A DNA stretch of 64,000 nucleotides from Halosimplex aquaticum. Its GTDB lineage: Archaea > Halobacteriota > Halobacteria > Halobacteriales > Haloarculaceae. The position numbers were made by a program, and so were the translations under genes. This document shows positions 6,255 through 14,376 of this stretch, in pieces. Each line of letters begins with the position of its first letter. Position 1 is the first letter of the stretch. The stretch spans positions 3,224,001-3,288,000 of the forward strand of contig NZ_CP118158.1 of assembly GCF_028747785.1 (NCBI RefSeq). The letters are read 5' to 3'. The notes beneath the pieces were generated by a model that made no database searches, was not told where the DNA came from, and was given only the letters and a program-made list of their open reading frames with translations.

Positions 6255-8405
6255 TCAATCGTCGGCGCGGACGGGCGCGTCGGCGGTCGCGGCCGTTTCG
6301 TCAGCCGGCGCGACGAGCCTGACGGCGCATTGCTTGAAGTTCGGCTCCTTCGACTGGGGATCCAGCGCATCGATAGTCAGCCGGTTCGTCGCCGGGTGGT
6401 GGATGGGGAGCCAGACGAGGCCCTCCGGAACGGCGGCGTCCGGGTCGACGGACGCGCGGACTGCGTCCCGGCGCGACTCGACGACGACCTCGCCGTCCCT
6501 GATCGCGTCGCTCTCGGCGACCGTCTCGGGGTTGATCCGGGCGACGACCGGGTCGAGGTCGTCCACGTCACGCGAGCGAACGCCCGTGTTGTAGGCGTCG
6601 GACTCACGGGCGGTCGTCAGCGTGAGCGGGTACTCGTCGTCGACGGGTTCGGGGAGCCCCTCCTGCCGGGCGGTCGAGAATCCCGCCAGCCCGCTCGCGG
6701 TCGGGAACGACCACGACTCCTCGCCGGTCTCGTCGGGGGCCGGCTCGTCCTCGTCGCGCGGGACGTAGCCGCGGTTGCCGTCGTCGCCGTCGTAGTAGCG
6801 ATAGCCTGCGTCGGTCTCGGCGTCCGGCGCCGGCCAGCGGAGCGCCTTGAGGTCCTCCAGGCGGTCGTAGGTGATCCCCGACATGTCCGCGACGGTGCCC
6901 GCGGTGAGGCCCGCGAACTCGTCGAACAGCGCCTCCGGGTCGGGATCGGGGTCGTCGAACAGGTCGGGGAACAGGCGCGCGCCCACCGTCGAGATGATCC
7001 GCAGGTCGCTCCAGACACCGCTCGGCGCCTCGGTCGCCGCGCGCACCCGCGAGACGGTCCGCTCCATGTTCATCGCCGTCCCCTCGGACTCGCCCCACGT
7101 CGCCGCGGGCAGGACCACGTCGGCGAGGTCGGTCGTCTCCGTCCGGAAGGCGTCCTGCGCGACGAGGAAGACGTCTTCGAGGTTCTCTTTCGCGGTGCTC
7201 GCGTCTGGCATGCCCGCGACGGGGTTCGTCGCGACCGTGTAGGCCACCTCCACCTCGTCGCCGAGCGCCTCGGCGATGCCGACCGGTCCGGGACCGGGAT
7301 CCGGCGGCAGACGCTCGACCGGAATGTCCCACTGCTCGGCGACGGTCCGGCGCTCGTCGGGATCGGCGAACGGCCGCTGCCCCGGCCAGGTCCCCTTGCA
7401 CGAGCAGACGCGGGTACCCATCGAGTTGGCCTGACCCGTCAGCGAGAACGGGCCGCTCCCCGGCCGGAGGTTGCCGGTCGCGAGACACAGGTCGATCAGC
7501 GCCCGCGCGATGTCGGTCCCCTGGACGTGCTGGTTGACGCCCATCCCCCAGTAACAGAGGGCGTCGCGCTCGAACGCGTCGGCGAGTCTGTCGACGTCTG
7601 CGGTCGAGACGCCAGCGCGCGCTGCCGCAGACTCGCTGTCGGGCAGGGCGTCCCGCAGGTCGTCGAACCCCTCGGTGGCCTCGGCGACGAACCCCTCGTC
7701 GACCCGGTCGGTCTCGACGATGCGGGCGAGCACCGCCCGCGCGAGCGCCAGGTCCTGGCCGGGATCGGGCGCGACGTGCGCGTCGGCGGCCTCGGCCGTC
7801 TCCGTCTCGACGGGGTCGACCGCGAGCAACTCGACCCCTTCGTCGCTCGCGGCCTGACGGATCCACCGGAACATGACCGGATGGGCCGCGGCCGGGTTCG
7901 CGCCCCAGACGACGTGGGCCTCGGCCTCGGGGATGTCGTCGTAGCTGCACGGGGGCGCGTCGCTGCCGAACGCCTGGTAGTAGGCCGTGACGGCGCTGGC
8001 CATACACAGCGTCGTGTTCGCGTCGTAGTAGCGCGTCCCGAACCCGCCGCGGGCGAGCTTCCCCAGCGCGTAGGCGGCCTCGTTGGTCTGCTGGCCGCTC
8101 CCGAGCACCGCGACCTCGCCAGCCGAGTCGACCGCACCCTGGAACGCCCGAAGCGCCTCCGACAGCGCCACGTCCCAGGTCGTGGAGACGAGTTCGCCGT
8201 CGCGGCGGACCATCGGCCGAGTCAGCCACTCCCCCTGCGGATCGGACGTCTCCCGGACGCCGCGCTGGCAGGCCAGCCCCTGATTGACCGGGTGCGCGGC
8301 GTCCCCGCGTACCACGTCGATGCCGGTCCCGATATCGGCACCGCGCTGGAGGTGCCCGCAGCCGACCGCACACCGCATGCACGTCGTCGGCACCCAGTCG
8401 CTCAT
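6255..8405 (-). CDS. nasA: Assimilatory nitrate reductase catalytic subunit (Mo-bisMGD, 4Fe-4S)
   Basis: It reduces nitrate to nitrite in the cytoplasm. The chosen start (ATG at 8405) gives 716 residues beginning MSDWVPTTCMRCAVGCG. It has a GGTGATC Shine-Dalgarno match six bases upstream, better than the in-frame ATG at 8477. Cys9, Cys12, Cys16 and Cys46 bind the N-terminal 4Fe-4S cluster. The segment NTTLCMASAV carries the cysteine expected to ligate molybdenum, and a C-terminal molydopterin dinucleotide-binding domain (LTLTTARESDAYNTG onward, ending near WLPIHHP) closes the protein. There is no Tat signal, so it is not the periplasmic NapA/NarG type. Size and companions match haloarchaeal NasA. 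Confidence 0.92.
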   Translation of the reverse strand: MSDWVPTTCMRCAVGCGHLQRGADIGTGIDVVRGDAAHPVNQGLACQRGVRETSDPQGEWLTRPMVRRDGELVSTTWDVALSEALRAFQGAVDSAGEVAVLGSGQQTNEAAYALGKLARGGFGTRYYDANTTLCMASAVTAYYQAFGSDAPPCSYDDIPEAEAHVVWGANPAAAHPVMFRWIRQAASDEGVELLAVDPVETETAEAADAHVAPDPGQDLALARAVLARIVETDRVDEGFVAEATEGFDDLRDALPDSESAAARAGVSTADVDRLADAFERDALCYWGMGVNQHVQGTDIARALIDLCLATGNLRPGSGPFSLTGQANSMGTRVCSCKGTWPGQRPFADPDERRTVAEQWDIPVERLPPDPGPGPVGIAEALGDEVEVAYTVATNPVAGMPDASTAKENLEDVFLVAQDAFRTETTDLADVVLPAATWGESEGTAMNMERTVSRVRAATEAPSGVWSDLRIISTVGARLFPDLFDDPDPDPEALFDEFAGLTAGTVADMSGITYDRLEDLKALRWPAPDAETDAGYRYYDGDDGNRGYVPRDEDEPAPDETGEESWSFPTASGLAGFSTARQEGLPEPVDDEYPLTLTTARESDAYNTGVRSRDVDDLDPVVARINPETVAESDAIRDGEVVVESRRDAVRASVDPDAAVPEGLVWLPIHHPATNRLTIDALDPQSKEPNFKQCAVRLVAPADETAATADAPVRADD

Positions 8406-8487
8406 CGCCCGATCACCGCCTGTCGAGCGGTGTTGCTGGATCGTACTGATAATCGCGAACTCTGTAGACGAACGCAAACCATTCTGT

Positions 8488-8540
8488 CGTTTTGTAGCGC
8501 ATATTCAGAACACAAAACGCTATCCCTTGAACAATTAAAA
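8488..8540 (-). promoter_or_regulatory. nasA promoter: TATA-like element and wide inverted repeat
   Basis: The minus strand has a TATA-like TTTTAATTGT (8540-8531), predicting a transcript start near 8510 and a leader of about 100 bases, in keeping with the Shine-Dalgarno used by nasA. Just downstream of the TATA, CGTTTTGT (8488-8495) and ACAAAACG (8512-8519) form an 8-bp inverted repeat with a 16-base spacer spanning the predicted start. Control by nitrogen status is inferred. Confidence 0.45.
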
Positions 8541-8659
8541 CGTGATCCCACACGAGGATTCCGGGTCCGTCAATTCCGATCGGCGGAGCCACCGCTCGGG
8601 CGTCCCGGTCGCTGACGCGGGAGGAACGTCTCTGGGGCGGCAGCGGCCGTTCCAGGTCG

Positions 8660-9415
8660 CTATCCGGGCAGGTAGTCCGCCACCGAGGAGGAGTCGGGCT
8701 CGGGCAGATCGACCTCGACGCCGGTGACGGTTTCGACGGCCGACCCGACCGCGACGCTGAACTCCGCCGGCTCGACGGCGGCCGGCGATTCCGAGAGGGC
8801 GGCCGCCTCGCTCGGCGGGACCACGGCGTCGGCCGCGTCGACGGTCGGCGACTCGGGGTCGCCCCGGTTCGCGACGACTGCGTCCACGCCGGCGTCGACG
8901 TCACCGAGACGGTCGCAGTGGCGCGGGACGGCGTCGACGCCGCGTTCGCTGTCGGGCACGACCAGCGCGACGGCGTCCGCGGCGGTCACCGCGGCGACCG
9001 CCTGGTTGGCGCCGACCGGCGGCACGTCGACGAAGACGGCGTCGTACCGGTCGGCCGCCGCGGACAGCCGCTCGGCGAGCCGCCGGGCGCACTCGCTCGT
9101 CTTCGCCCGCGCCAGCCGCTCGAAGGAGGCCAGCGCCGGCGTGACGGTCACCGTCCCAGGCAGGTCTAGCGACAGCGTCCGCTCGGCCTCCTGCAGCGGC
9201 CGGTCGTCCGTGAGGACGCGCGTCAAGTCCGGGTCGATCCGCTCGGGTACGAGCGCGGCCAGCCCCTGCGTCGTGAACGACGCGTCCACGACGGTCACGT
9301 CGCGTCCGTCCCGCGCCAGCGCCGCCGCGAACTCCGCCGAGAGCCGCGTCGCCCCGGCGCCGCCGACCCCGCTCACCACCGCGTACACCTCACCGCTCCC
9401 CTGCGTTCCGGTCAT
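8660..9415 (-). CDS. ParA/MinD-like protein without Walker A lysines
   Basis: The 251-residue product has the ParA/MinD fold: an N-terminal P-loop region, the switch-like strand VTVVDASFTTQGLAALV (39-55), a second strand with YDAVFVDVPPVGANQAVAA (Walker B-like D-x-P) and VALVVPDSERGVDAV. The P-loop reads SGVGGAGATR (15-24) where ParA-type ATPases have K-G-G-x-G-K-T-T; the signature lysine is Val17 and the catalytic lysine is Ala22. ATP hydrolysis is therefore improbable. A short acidic tail ends in VADYLPG. It may be a regulatory partner of an active MinD paralogue. The neighbours (nasA upstream, HIT gene upstream on the same strand) give no functional hint. Confidence 0.8.
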   Translation of the reverse strand: MTGTQGSGEVYAVVSGVGGAGATRLSAEFAAALARDGRDVTVVDASFTTQGLAALVPERIDPDLTRVLTDDRPLQEAERTLSLDLPGTVTVTPALASFERLARAKTSECARRLAERLSAAADRYDAVFVDVPPVGANQAVAAVTAADAVALVVPDSERGVDAVPRHCDRLGDVDAGVDAVVANRGDPESPTVDAADAVVPPSEAAALSESPAAVEPAEFSVAVGSAVETVTGVEVDLPEPDSSSVADYLPG

Positions 9416-9538
9416 GTACCGCCATTGCCACCTACCCCTTGAAAAAGATACGTGTTGCTCGGCGAACCGTTCGGCGTCGAGTCGCCGTCGCCGAGCCGAC
9501 GCGTTGGCGCGCCGGTCGTCGATGAGGCCGGGAGCGAA

Positions 9539-9970
9539 TCAGTCGCCGGCGTTCTCGGTTATCGACGCGGCGATGTCGTCGAGTTCGTCGTCGTCCAGAT
9601 CCGGGCGCTGGCCGAAGATCGAGTGGATGGGGCCGCCCCCGTCGTCCTCGAACCGCGGGACGACGTGGCCGTGCGCGTGCGGGACCTCCTGGCCGGCCGC
9701 CTCGCCGTTGTTGAACGCGACGGTCGTCCCGTCGGCGTCGACGGCCGACTCGATCGGGTCGACCAGTCGATGCATCACCGCGAACACGTCGCTCGCGAGG
9801 TCGTTCGGCATGTCCTGGACGTGTTCGTGGTGGGATTTCGGGATGACCAGCGTGTGCCCCGGCGCCAGCGGGTTCGCGTCGAGGAAGGCGAACACGTCGT
9901 CGTCCTCGTACACCGTGCGACTGGGGATCTCTCCGGCCACGATCTGACAGAAGATGCAGTCCTCGCTCAT
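9539..9970 (-). CDS. HIT-family nucleotide hydrolase (Hint type)
   Basis: The 143-residue protein carries the histidine-triad motif HAHGHVV at residues 98-104 (His98, His100, His102), preceded by the usual acidic-substrate segment TTVAFNNGEAAGQEVPH. An N-terminal CIFC pair (Cys5, Cys8) is the zinc-binding element of Hint-type members. Family members hydrolyse adenosine 5'-phosphoramidates or related nucleotides in the cytoplasm. The start at 9970 (MSEDCIFC) is preferred over a frame extension to 10000 because homologues begin with this motif. It is transcribed away from the hairpin-rich region at 10.0-10.5 kb. Confidence 0.9.
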   Translation of the reverse strand: MSEDCIFCQIVAGEIPSRTVYEDDDVFAFLDANPLAPGHTLVIPKSHHEHVQDMPNDLASDVFAVMHRLVDPIESAVDADGTTVAFNNGEAAGQEVPHAHGHVVPRFEDDGGGPIHSIFGQRPDLDDDELDDIAASITENAGD

Positions 9971-10020
9971 GTGCGAGAGGTCGGAGCGAGCCCCAATCAA
10001 GCTTAGCCCTCTTTTTCGTC

Positions 10021-10186
10021 GGGGGGTCGCCTGCGGCGACCCCCCGTCTGCTCACGGGCGGCTTCGCCGCCCGTTTGCACGGTCCGAGGGACCGAAGGTC
10101 CCTCGCTAACCAAAAACATAGGTGAAAAAGGCCGCGAGCGCCGTAGGCGCTCGCGGAAGAACCGCGCCTCGCTTCGCTCGGCGCGG
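10021..10186. repeat. Run of five consecutive stem-loops with 3-11-base loops
   Basis: The perfect stems are 10021-10030/10036-10045 (10 bp, loop CTGCG), 10054-10062/10066-10074 (9 bp, loop TTC), 10085-10093/10097-10105 (9 bp, loop GAA), 10132-10142/10146-10156 (11 bp, loop GTA) and 10162-10168/10180-10186 (7 bp). Their stem sequences are unrelated to one another, so this is repeated structure rather than repeated sequence. Confidence 0.75.
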
Positions 10187-10349
10187 ATGCTCAATACAGC
10201 CCAGAGAGTGAACAATCGTGGTGGCGCGCGCTGTCGCGCGCTCTTATGCGCGCGACGAAGCCGCGTGAGGGATGAGCGAACGAGCGCAGCGAGTGAGCGA
10301 ATCGGCTGGGGAGGCGTGAGGCGCGGTGCTGTGCGGTTCCTGGCGGACT

Positions 10350-10456
10350 GAAAGGGCGAGGCGCGCTCGCGTCCAGTTCAGTCGCTTGAGCAGGCCCTAT
10401 CCGAGCGAAGCGAGGATAGGGCCTGCTCAGCGACCGCGAGCGCGCCGAGGGCTTTC
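10350..10456. repeat. Nested inverted-repeat element with GAAAGGG/GGCTTTC edges
   Basis: The outer arms 10350-10371 and 10435-10456 are imperfect reverse complements sharing CGCGAGCGCGCC and ending in GAAAGGG versus GGCTTTC. Inside, 10387-10402 and 10414-10429 form a perfect 16-bp stem (TGAGCAGGCCCTATCC) with an 11-base loop. The element looks like a structured RNA or a small non-autonomous dispersed repeat. I do not recognise a named family. Confidence 0.65.
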
Positions 10457-10603
10457 GTTGGCTGCTGTCGCCTGCGGTCGTCCCGGTTCGACTTCTATTC
10501 GCCACTCCTCCACCAGAAACAACTACTCTGTATGCAATCGATACTGAACGCCGTTCCCCGAGTACCACCCACGCTTAGGTGTGCGCACGCCCATCACCAA
10601 TCC

Positions 10604-10942
10604 ATGCAGGTCGAAGCTCACTCGGCGAACGAGACGGTCGAAGTCGTGGACGGCGTCCACCTCACACAGTTGGCGGTCGGTGAGCGGACGAGCGTCCAGC
10701 ACGTTCACATGGAACCGGGCGCGGTCGTCCCGGAACACAGCCACGAGCACGAGCAGGTCGGGTACATCACCGGCGGCTCGGGCGTGTTCGTCGTCGACGG
10801 CGAGGAGTTCCCCGTCAGCTCCGGCGACTCCTATCACCTCGTAGCGGACGAACCGCACAGTCTGGAGAACACCGGCGACGAACCGCTCGACGGCATCGAC
10901 GTGTTCGCGCCGCCGCGAGCGAACCCCGACTGGCAGGACTGA
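10604..10942 (+). CDS. Single-domain cupin protein
   Basis: The 112-residue product is one cupin barrel. Motif 1 is PGAVVPEHSHEHEQVGYITGG (about 38-58) with His45 and His47 and the E-Q pair as likely metal ligands; motif 2 is around VSSGDSYHLVADEPHSLENT, supplying the last His. Such small cupins bind a metal and serve as isomerases, dioxygenases or small-molecule sensors, and sequence alone does not choose. The ATG at 10604 is preferred over an in-frame ATG at 10532 because a TATA-like GCTTAGGT lies 25-30 bases before it (leaderless mRNA) and the barrel begins just after it. Confidence 0.88.
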   Translation: MQVEAHSANETVEVVDGVHLTQLAVGERTSVQHVHMEPGAVVPEHSHEHEQVGYITGGSGVFVVDGEEFPVSSGDSYHLVADEPHSLENTGDEPLDGIDVFAPPRANPDWQD

Positions 10943-11026
10943 GCGGCCCGGTCTCACGCAGATCCGGACGCGGCGAACGCGTGAGTCCAAAGGTCTAAGC
11001 CCCGTCGTCGCTAACGTCGAGACACT

Positions 11027-11401
11027 ATGAGTACCGAAACCGAGGGCGGCGACGACCTGGAGGAGCGGATTTCGAACTTCCTGCGGCGCAACTTCCCGCA
11101 GATCCAGATGCACGGCGGGTCGGCCGCCATCGAGGAGATCGACCGCGAGGAAGGCTCGGTCACCATCCAGCTCGGCGGCGCGTGTTCGGGCTGTGGCATC
11201 TCCCCGATGACCATCCAGGCCATCAAGACGCGAATGACCAAGGAGATCCCGGAGATCGAGACCGTCAACGCCCGCACCGGCGGCGGCATGGGCGGCAGCG
11301 AAGGCATGATGGGCGCCGACACCGGCCCCTCGATGCCCGGCGAATCCCGCGGCGGCGACATCGGCGGCGACGACGACGAAGGCCCCGAAGCGCCGTTCTG
11401 A
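11027..11401 (+). CDS. NifU C-terminal-domain Fe-S scaffold protein
   Basis: The 124-residue protein is a NifU-like (Nfu) domain: LEERISNFLRRNFPQIQMHGG then VTIQLGGACSGCGISPMTIQ, with the cluster-binding CxxC at Cys53 and Cys56. It transiently assembles or delivers 4Fe-4S clusters in the cytoplasm. The C-terminus (from about residue 86) is a Gly/Met/Asp-rich tail that is probably disordered. A TATA-like TCTAAG at 10994-10999 puts the transcript start at or near the ATG. It is a single gene between the cupin gene and the convergent presenilin-like gene. Confidence 0.92.
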   Translation: MSTETEGGDDLEERISNFLRRNFPQIQMHGGSAAIEEIDREEGSVTIQLGGACSGCGISPMTIQAIKTRMTKEIPEIETVNARTGGGMGGSEGMMGADTGPSMPGESRGGDIGGDDDEGPEAPF

Positions 11402-11490
11402 ACGCCGCCTCCTCGGTCCACTTCTCGTCTTTTCCACCGCGCCAGTCGCGACGCTGTCGGTGGTGTTCGAATTGCCGAAAACGCGGTCGA

Positions 11491-12552
11491 CTATAGCCCC
11501 AGCGCCGTCGTGACGGGGATTCCCGCCGCGACCGCGCCGAGGAGGTACCCGCCGAGGACGCCGGCGTTCAGCGGCGGGAGCCCCGCGTGGGCGCCCTCGA
11601 CTCGGTGGACGAGATAGAGGAGTCCGGCCATCCCGACGAGGCCGCCGACGAGCGCGCCGATCGCTGGCGCGTTGGCGTTCAGCGCGGGGACGACGGTCGG
11701 TGCGTCGAGGAAGTGGCCGGCGCTGACGGCGAGCATCCCCGGGATGAGCGCGTCGCCGAGGCCGAGGAGGGCGATCTCGGCGCGTGCCGGGCTCTCGGCG
11801 GACTGATCTTCGGCGGACGCCGCGCCGGCTCCGCCCTCCTCGTTGTCCTCTCCCTCTTCGCCACCGCCCATCAGGTCGAAGTCGGGGTCGCGCATCGAGA
11901 AGTCGAGCGAGTGCGGGACGACGAAGACGATGGGCGCTTTGAGGTCGCCGAGCCCGGCGGCGAGTTCCTGCATGTGCCCGGAGACGTAGACGGCGTAGGC
12001 GTCGTAGCCCGCCCAGACGACCAGGAGCACGACCACCGGGAACGGACCGAACCCGAGTCCGAGCATCGGGATCGCCGCCGCGCCGAAGATCACGGCGGCG
12101 ACGTCGTTGACGTACCACTCGGGGTAGCCCCAGAGGACGACGAACGTGACTGCGGCCACGGCGATGGAGGCGGGACTCGTCGGTAGCCCCATCAGCACGC
12201 TCCCGCTCGCCGCGATCTCTCCGATCCCCGTCAGGGCGACGAACGCCACGGAGGTGAGCGTGCTCGCGGACCCGAGGAGGAAGACGCGGACGAGCGCCTC
12301 GCCGTACCCGTAGCGGAACGCGGCGACCATGACACCCGTCGCGACCAGCAACAGTACGGCGAAGACGCCCACGTTCCCGACGTTCCCGGGATTCTGGAAC
12401 ATGGCCAGCCCCATCTCGGCCACCTCGTCCGTCATCGAGAGCCCGAGGACGATCGTGGCGGTGTAGAGCGCGACGATCCCGACGTAGGCGTACGTCCCCG
12501 AGGGGATCGCCGGCGTCTCGTCGCGGGACTCGGCGGCCGCGTGGTCGCTCAT
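11491..12552 (-). CDS. Presenilin-like intramembrane aspartyl protease
   Basis: The 353-residue membrane protein has eight to nine hydrophobic helices. The two catalytic aspartates are in WAGYDAYAVY (YD motif) and LLGLGDALIPGM (GxGD motif). The C-terminal region has GLPPLNAGVLGG where presenilins have PAL, here PPL. Between the catalytic helices lies a long acidic Gly/Glu loop (about residues 205-240, MGGGEEGEDNEE), as in archaeal presenilin homologues where it is cytosolic. It would cleave transmembrane segments within the bilayer. I start it at MSDHAAAES (12552); in-frame upstream codons look non-coding. It converges with the NifU-like gene. Confidence 0.9.
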   Translation of the reverse strand: MSDHAAAESRDETPAIPSGTYAYVGIVALYTATIVLGLSMTDEVAEMGLAMFQNPGNVGNVGVFAVLLLVATGVMVAAFRYGYGEALVRVFLLGSASTLTSVAFVALTGIGEIAASGSVLMGLPTSPASIAVAAVTFVVLWGYPEWYVNDVAAVIFGAAAIPMLGLGFGPFPVVVLLVVWAGYDAYAVYVSGHMQELAAGLGDLKAPIVFVVPHSLDFSMRDPDFDLMGGGEEGEDNEEGGAGAASAEDQSAESPARAEIALLGLGDALIPGMLAVSAGHFLDAPTVVPALNANAPAIGALVGGLVGMAGLLYLVHRVEGAHAGLPPLNAGVLGGYLLGAVAAGIPVTTALGL

Positions 12553-12790
12553 CGGTCGGCCCCCCGGTGGCGGTCGGTCGTCGGCTTCCCCTGCGACGGC
12601 ACCCGGTGCATGTTCGGGTCGGACGGCCACCGCGTGCAAATACCTCTCGGACTCCGGCCAGGTGCTGACGGTCGCGGAGACGTTGCTTCTACGTACGGCA
12701 CAGCACCGAACTGGAACTCCGACACAGTGTGAAAGCCCTCGCGCCGCGGCCCCGGGGATCGCTGCGTGCCTCGAACGAGGAATCACGGAC

Positions 12791-12797
12791 TTTAATT
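12791..12797 (+). promoter_or_regulatory. TATA box for the sulfatase-fold gene
   Basis: TTTAATT at 12791-12797 lies about 27 bases before the ATG at 12821, giving a leaderless or nearly leaderless transcript. Confidence 0.55.
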
Positions 12798-12820
12798 CCG
12801 TGCGTGGCGGTTCCCTTTGC

Positions 12821-14374
12821 ATGAGCGAGACAGACGGTCCGGGGAACGTCCTCTTCGTCGTCACGGACACGGTCCGGAAGAGCCACCTCTCCGTGTACGG
12901 CTACGACCGGCCGACGACGCCGAACCTGGAAGACTTCGCCGACGACGCGCGGGTCTTCGAGCACGCCGTCGCGCCGGCGCCCTGGACCCTCCCCGTCCAC
13001 GCCTCGCTGTTCACGGGGCTGTACCCCACCCAGCACGGGGCCACCCAGGAGAACCCCTATCTGGAGGACGCGACCACGCTCGCGGAATCACTCAACGCGG
13101 CCGGCTACGCCACCGCCTGTTACTCCTCGAACGCCTGGATCACGCCCTACACCAACCTGACGGACGGCTTCGACGACCAGGACAACTTCTTCCAGGTCAT
13201 GCCGGGCGAGTTCCTCTCGGGCCCGCTGTCGAAGGCCTGGAAGACGATGAACGACAACGACGCGCTGCGGCGGGTCGCCGACAAACTCGTCGAACTCGGC
13301 AACACCGCCCACGAGTACTTCGCCGAGAGCGGCGGCGGCGACACGAAGACGCCCGAGATCGTCGACCGCGTCCAGGAGTTCGTCACCGACGCCGAGCGAG
13401 CGGGCGACGAGTGGTTCACGTTCATCAACCTGATGGACGCCCACCTGCCGTACCACCCGCCCGACGAGTTCGCCGAGGAGTTCGCCCCCGGCGTCGACTC
13501 GACCGAGGTCTGCCAGAACTCAAAGGAGTACAACTCCGGCGCCCGCGACATCGACCACGACGAGTGGGAGGCAATCGAGGGTCTCTACGACGCCGAGATC
13601 GCCCACATCGACCACCACCTCGGCCGCCTGTTCGACTGGCTGCGCGACACGGGCCGCTGGGAGGACACCCTCGTCGTCGTCTGCGCCGACCACGGCGAGC
13701 TGTTCGGCGAACACGGCCTCTACGGTCACGAGTTCTGCATCTACGACCCCCTCGTCAACGTGCCGCTCATGGTCAAACATCCCGAACTCGACGCCGAGCG
13801 CGACGACGAGACGCAGGTCGAACTGCAGGACCTGTACCACACGGTCCTCGACCACGCCGGCGTCTCGGTCGCGGCGGGCGGCGAACCGTTCGACGCCGCG
13901 CGGTCGCTCCTGCGCGCTGACTACCGTGAGTTCGCCGGCGTCGACGCGCCGCGCGGCGCCGAGTCGCGCTTTTCGGCCCACGACGACGGCGAACTGGACG
14001 ACTACGCGTTCGTCGACTACCACCGCCCCGTCGTCGAACTGAACCAGCTGGAGAGCAAGGCCGAGGCGGCGGGGATCGAACTCGATACGAACTCCCGCTT
14101 CTACTCGCGGATGCGCGCCGCGCGACGGACCGACGGGAAGTACATCCGCAACGAGCGCATCCCGGACGAGGCCTACCGGATCGACACCGACCCCGAGGAA
14201 CTGGAGGACGTGGTCGACGCCGACGACGAGGTGATCGCCGCGGCCGAGGAAGCGCTGGTCACCTTCGAGTCGGAGATGGACGGCGAGTGGGCGGACGTGA
14301 CCGACGAGGACGTCCTCGACGACATGGGCGACGAGGCGAAAGACCGCCTGTCGGACCTGGGGTACATCGAGTAA
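12821..14374 (+). CDS. Sulfatase/alkaline-phosphatase superfamily enzyme with Thr at the nucleophile position
   Basis: The 517-residue protein begins with the superfamily metal-binding strand NVLFVVTDTVRKSHLSVYG (9-27) and shows PWTLPVHASLFTGLYPTQHG (55-74). It aligns with the formylglycine motif C/S-x-P-x-R, but the nucleophile is Thr56 and the Arg is His60. The second metal site is VVCADHGELFGEHG. A Thr nucleophile is used by phosphoglycerol and phosphoethanolamine transferases, so phospho- or sulfo-group transfer or hydrolysis are both possible. No signal peptide or membrane helix is present, so it is likely cytoplasmic. A GTG start for a flippase-like protein follows after two bases, suggesting joint work on a lipid-linked glycan. 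Confidence 0.85.
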   Translation: MSETDGPGNVLFVVTDTVRKSHLSVYGYDRPTTPNLEDFADDARVFEHAVAPAPWTLPVHASLFTGLYPTQHGATQENPYLEDATTLAESLNAAGYATACYSSNAWITPYTNLTDGFDDQDNFFQVMPGEFLSGPLSKAWKTMNDNDALRRVADKLVELGNTAHEYFAESGGGDTKTPEIVDRVQEFVTDAERAGDEWFTFINLMDAHLPYHPPDEFAEEFAPGVDSTEVCQNSKEYNSGARDIDHDEWEAIEGLYDAEIAHIDHHLGRLFDWLRDTGRWEDTLVVVCADHGELFGEHGLYGHEFCIYDPLVNVPLMVKHPELDAERDDETQVELQDLYHTVLDHAGVSVAAGGEPFDAARSLLRADYREFAGVDAPRGAESRFSAHDDGELDDYAFVDYHRPVVELNQLESKAEAAGIELDTNSRFYSRMRAARRTDGKYIRNERIPDEAYRIDTDPEELEDVVDADDEVIAAAEEALVTFESEMDGEWADVTDEDVLDDMGDEAKDRLSDLGYIE

Positions 14375-14376
14375 CC

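Larger units (their letters stand above)
9971..10603. other. 633-bp non-coding region packed with GC-rich hairpins
   Basis: There is no credible gene here. From 10021 to 10186 five simple stem-loops follow one another. From 10210 to 10330 the sequence is made of short alternating GCGC/GAGCGA words. From 10350 to 10456 an outer inverted repeat encloses a 16-bp hairpin. The last 80 bases contain the TATA-like GCTTAGGT (10573-10580) of the cupin gene. Confidence 0.7.

Noticed and set aside
6192-8615. Long plus-strand frame opposite nasA
   Set aside because: Antisense shadow of a gene with verified 4Fe-4S and Mo-ligand motifs; composition is Arg/Val/Gly-biased without domain features.
10191-10568. 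Open frames in the hairpin region
   Set aside because: Their peptides are Arg/Ser-rich translations of palindromic DNA, without start signals or conserved features; the region is better explained by its hairpins.
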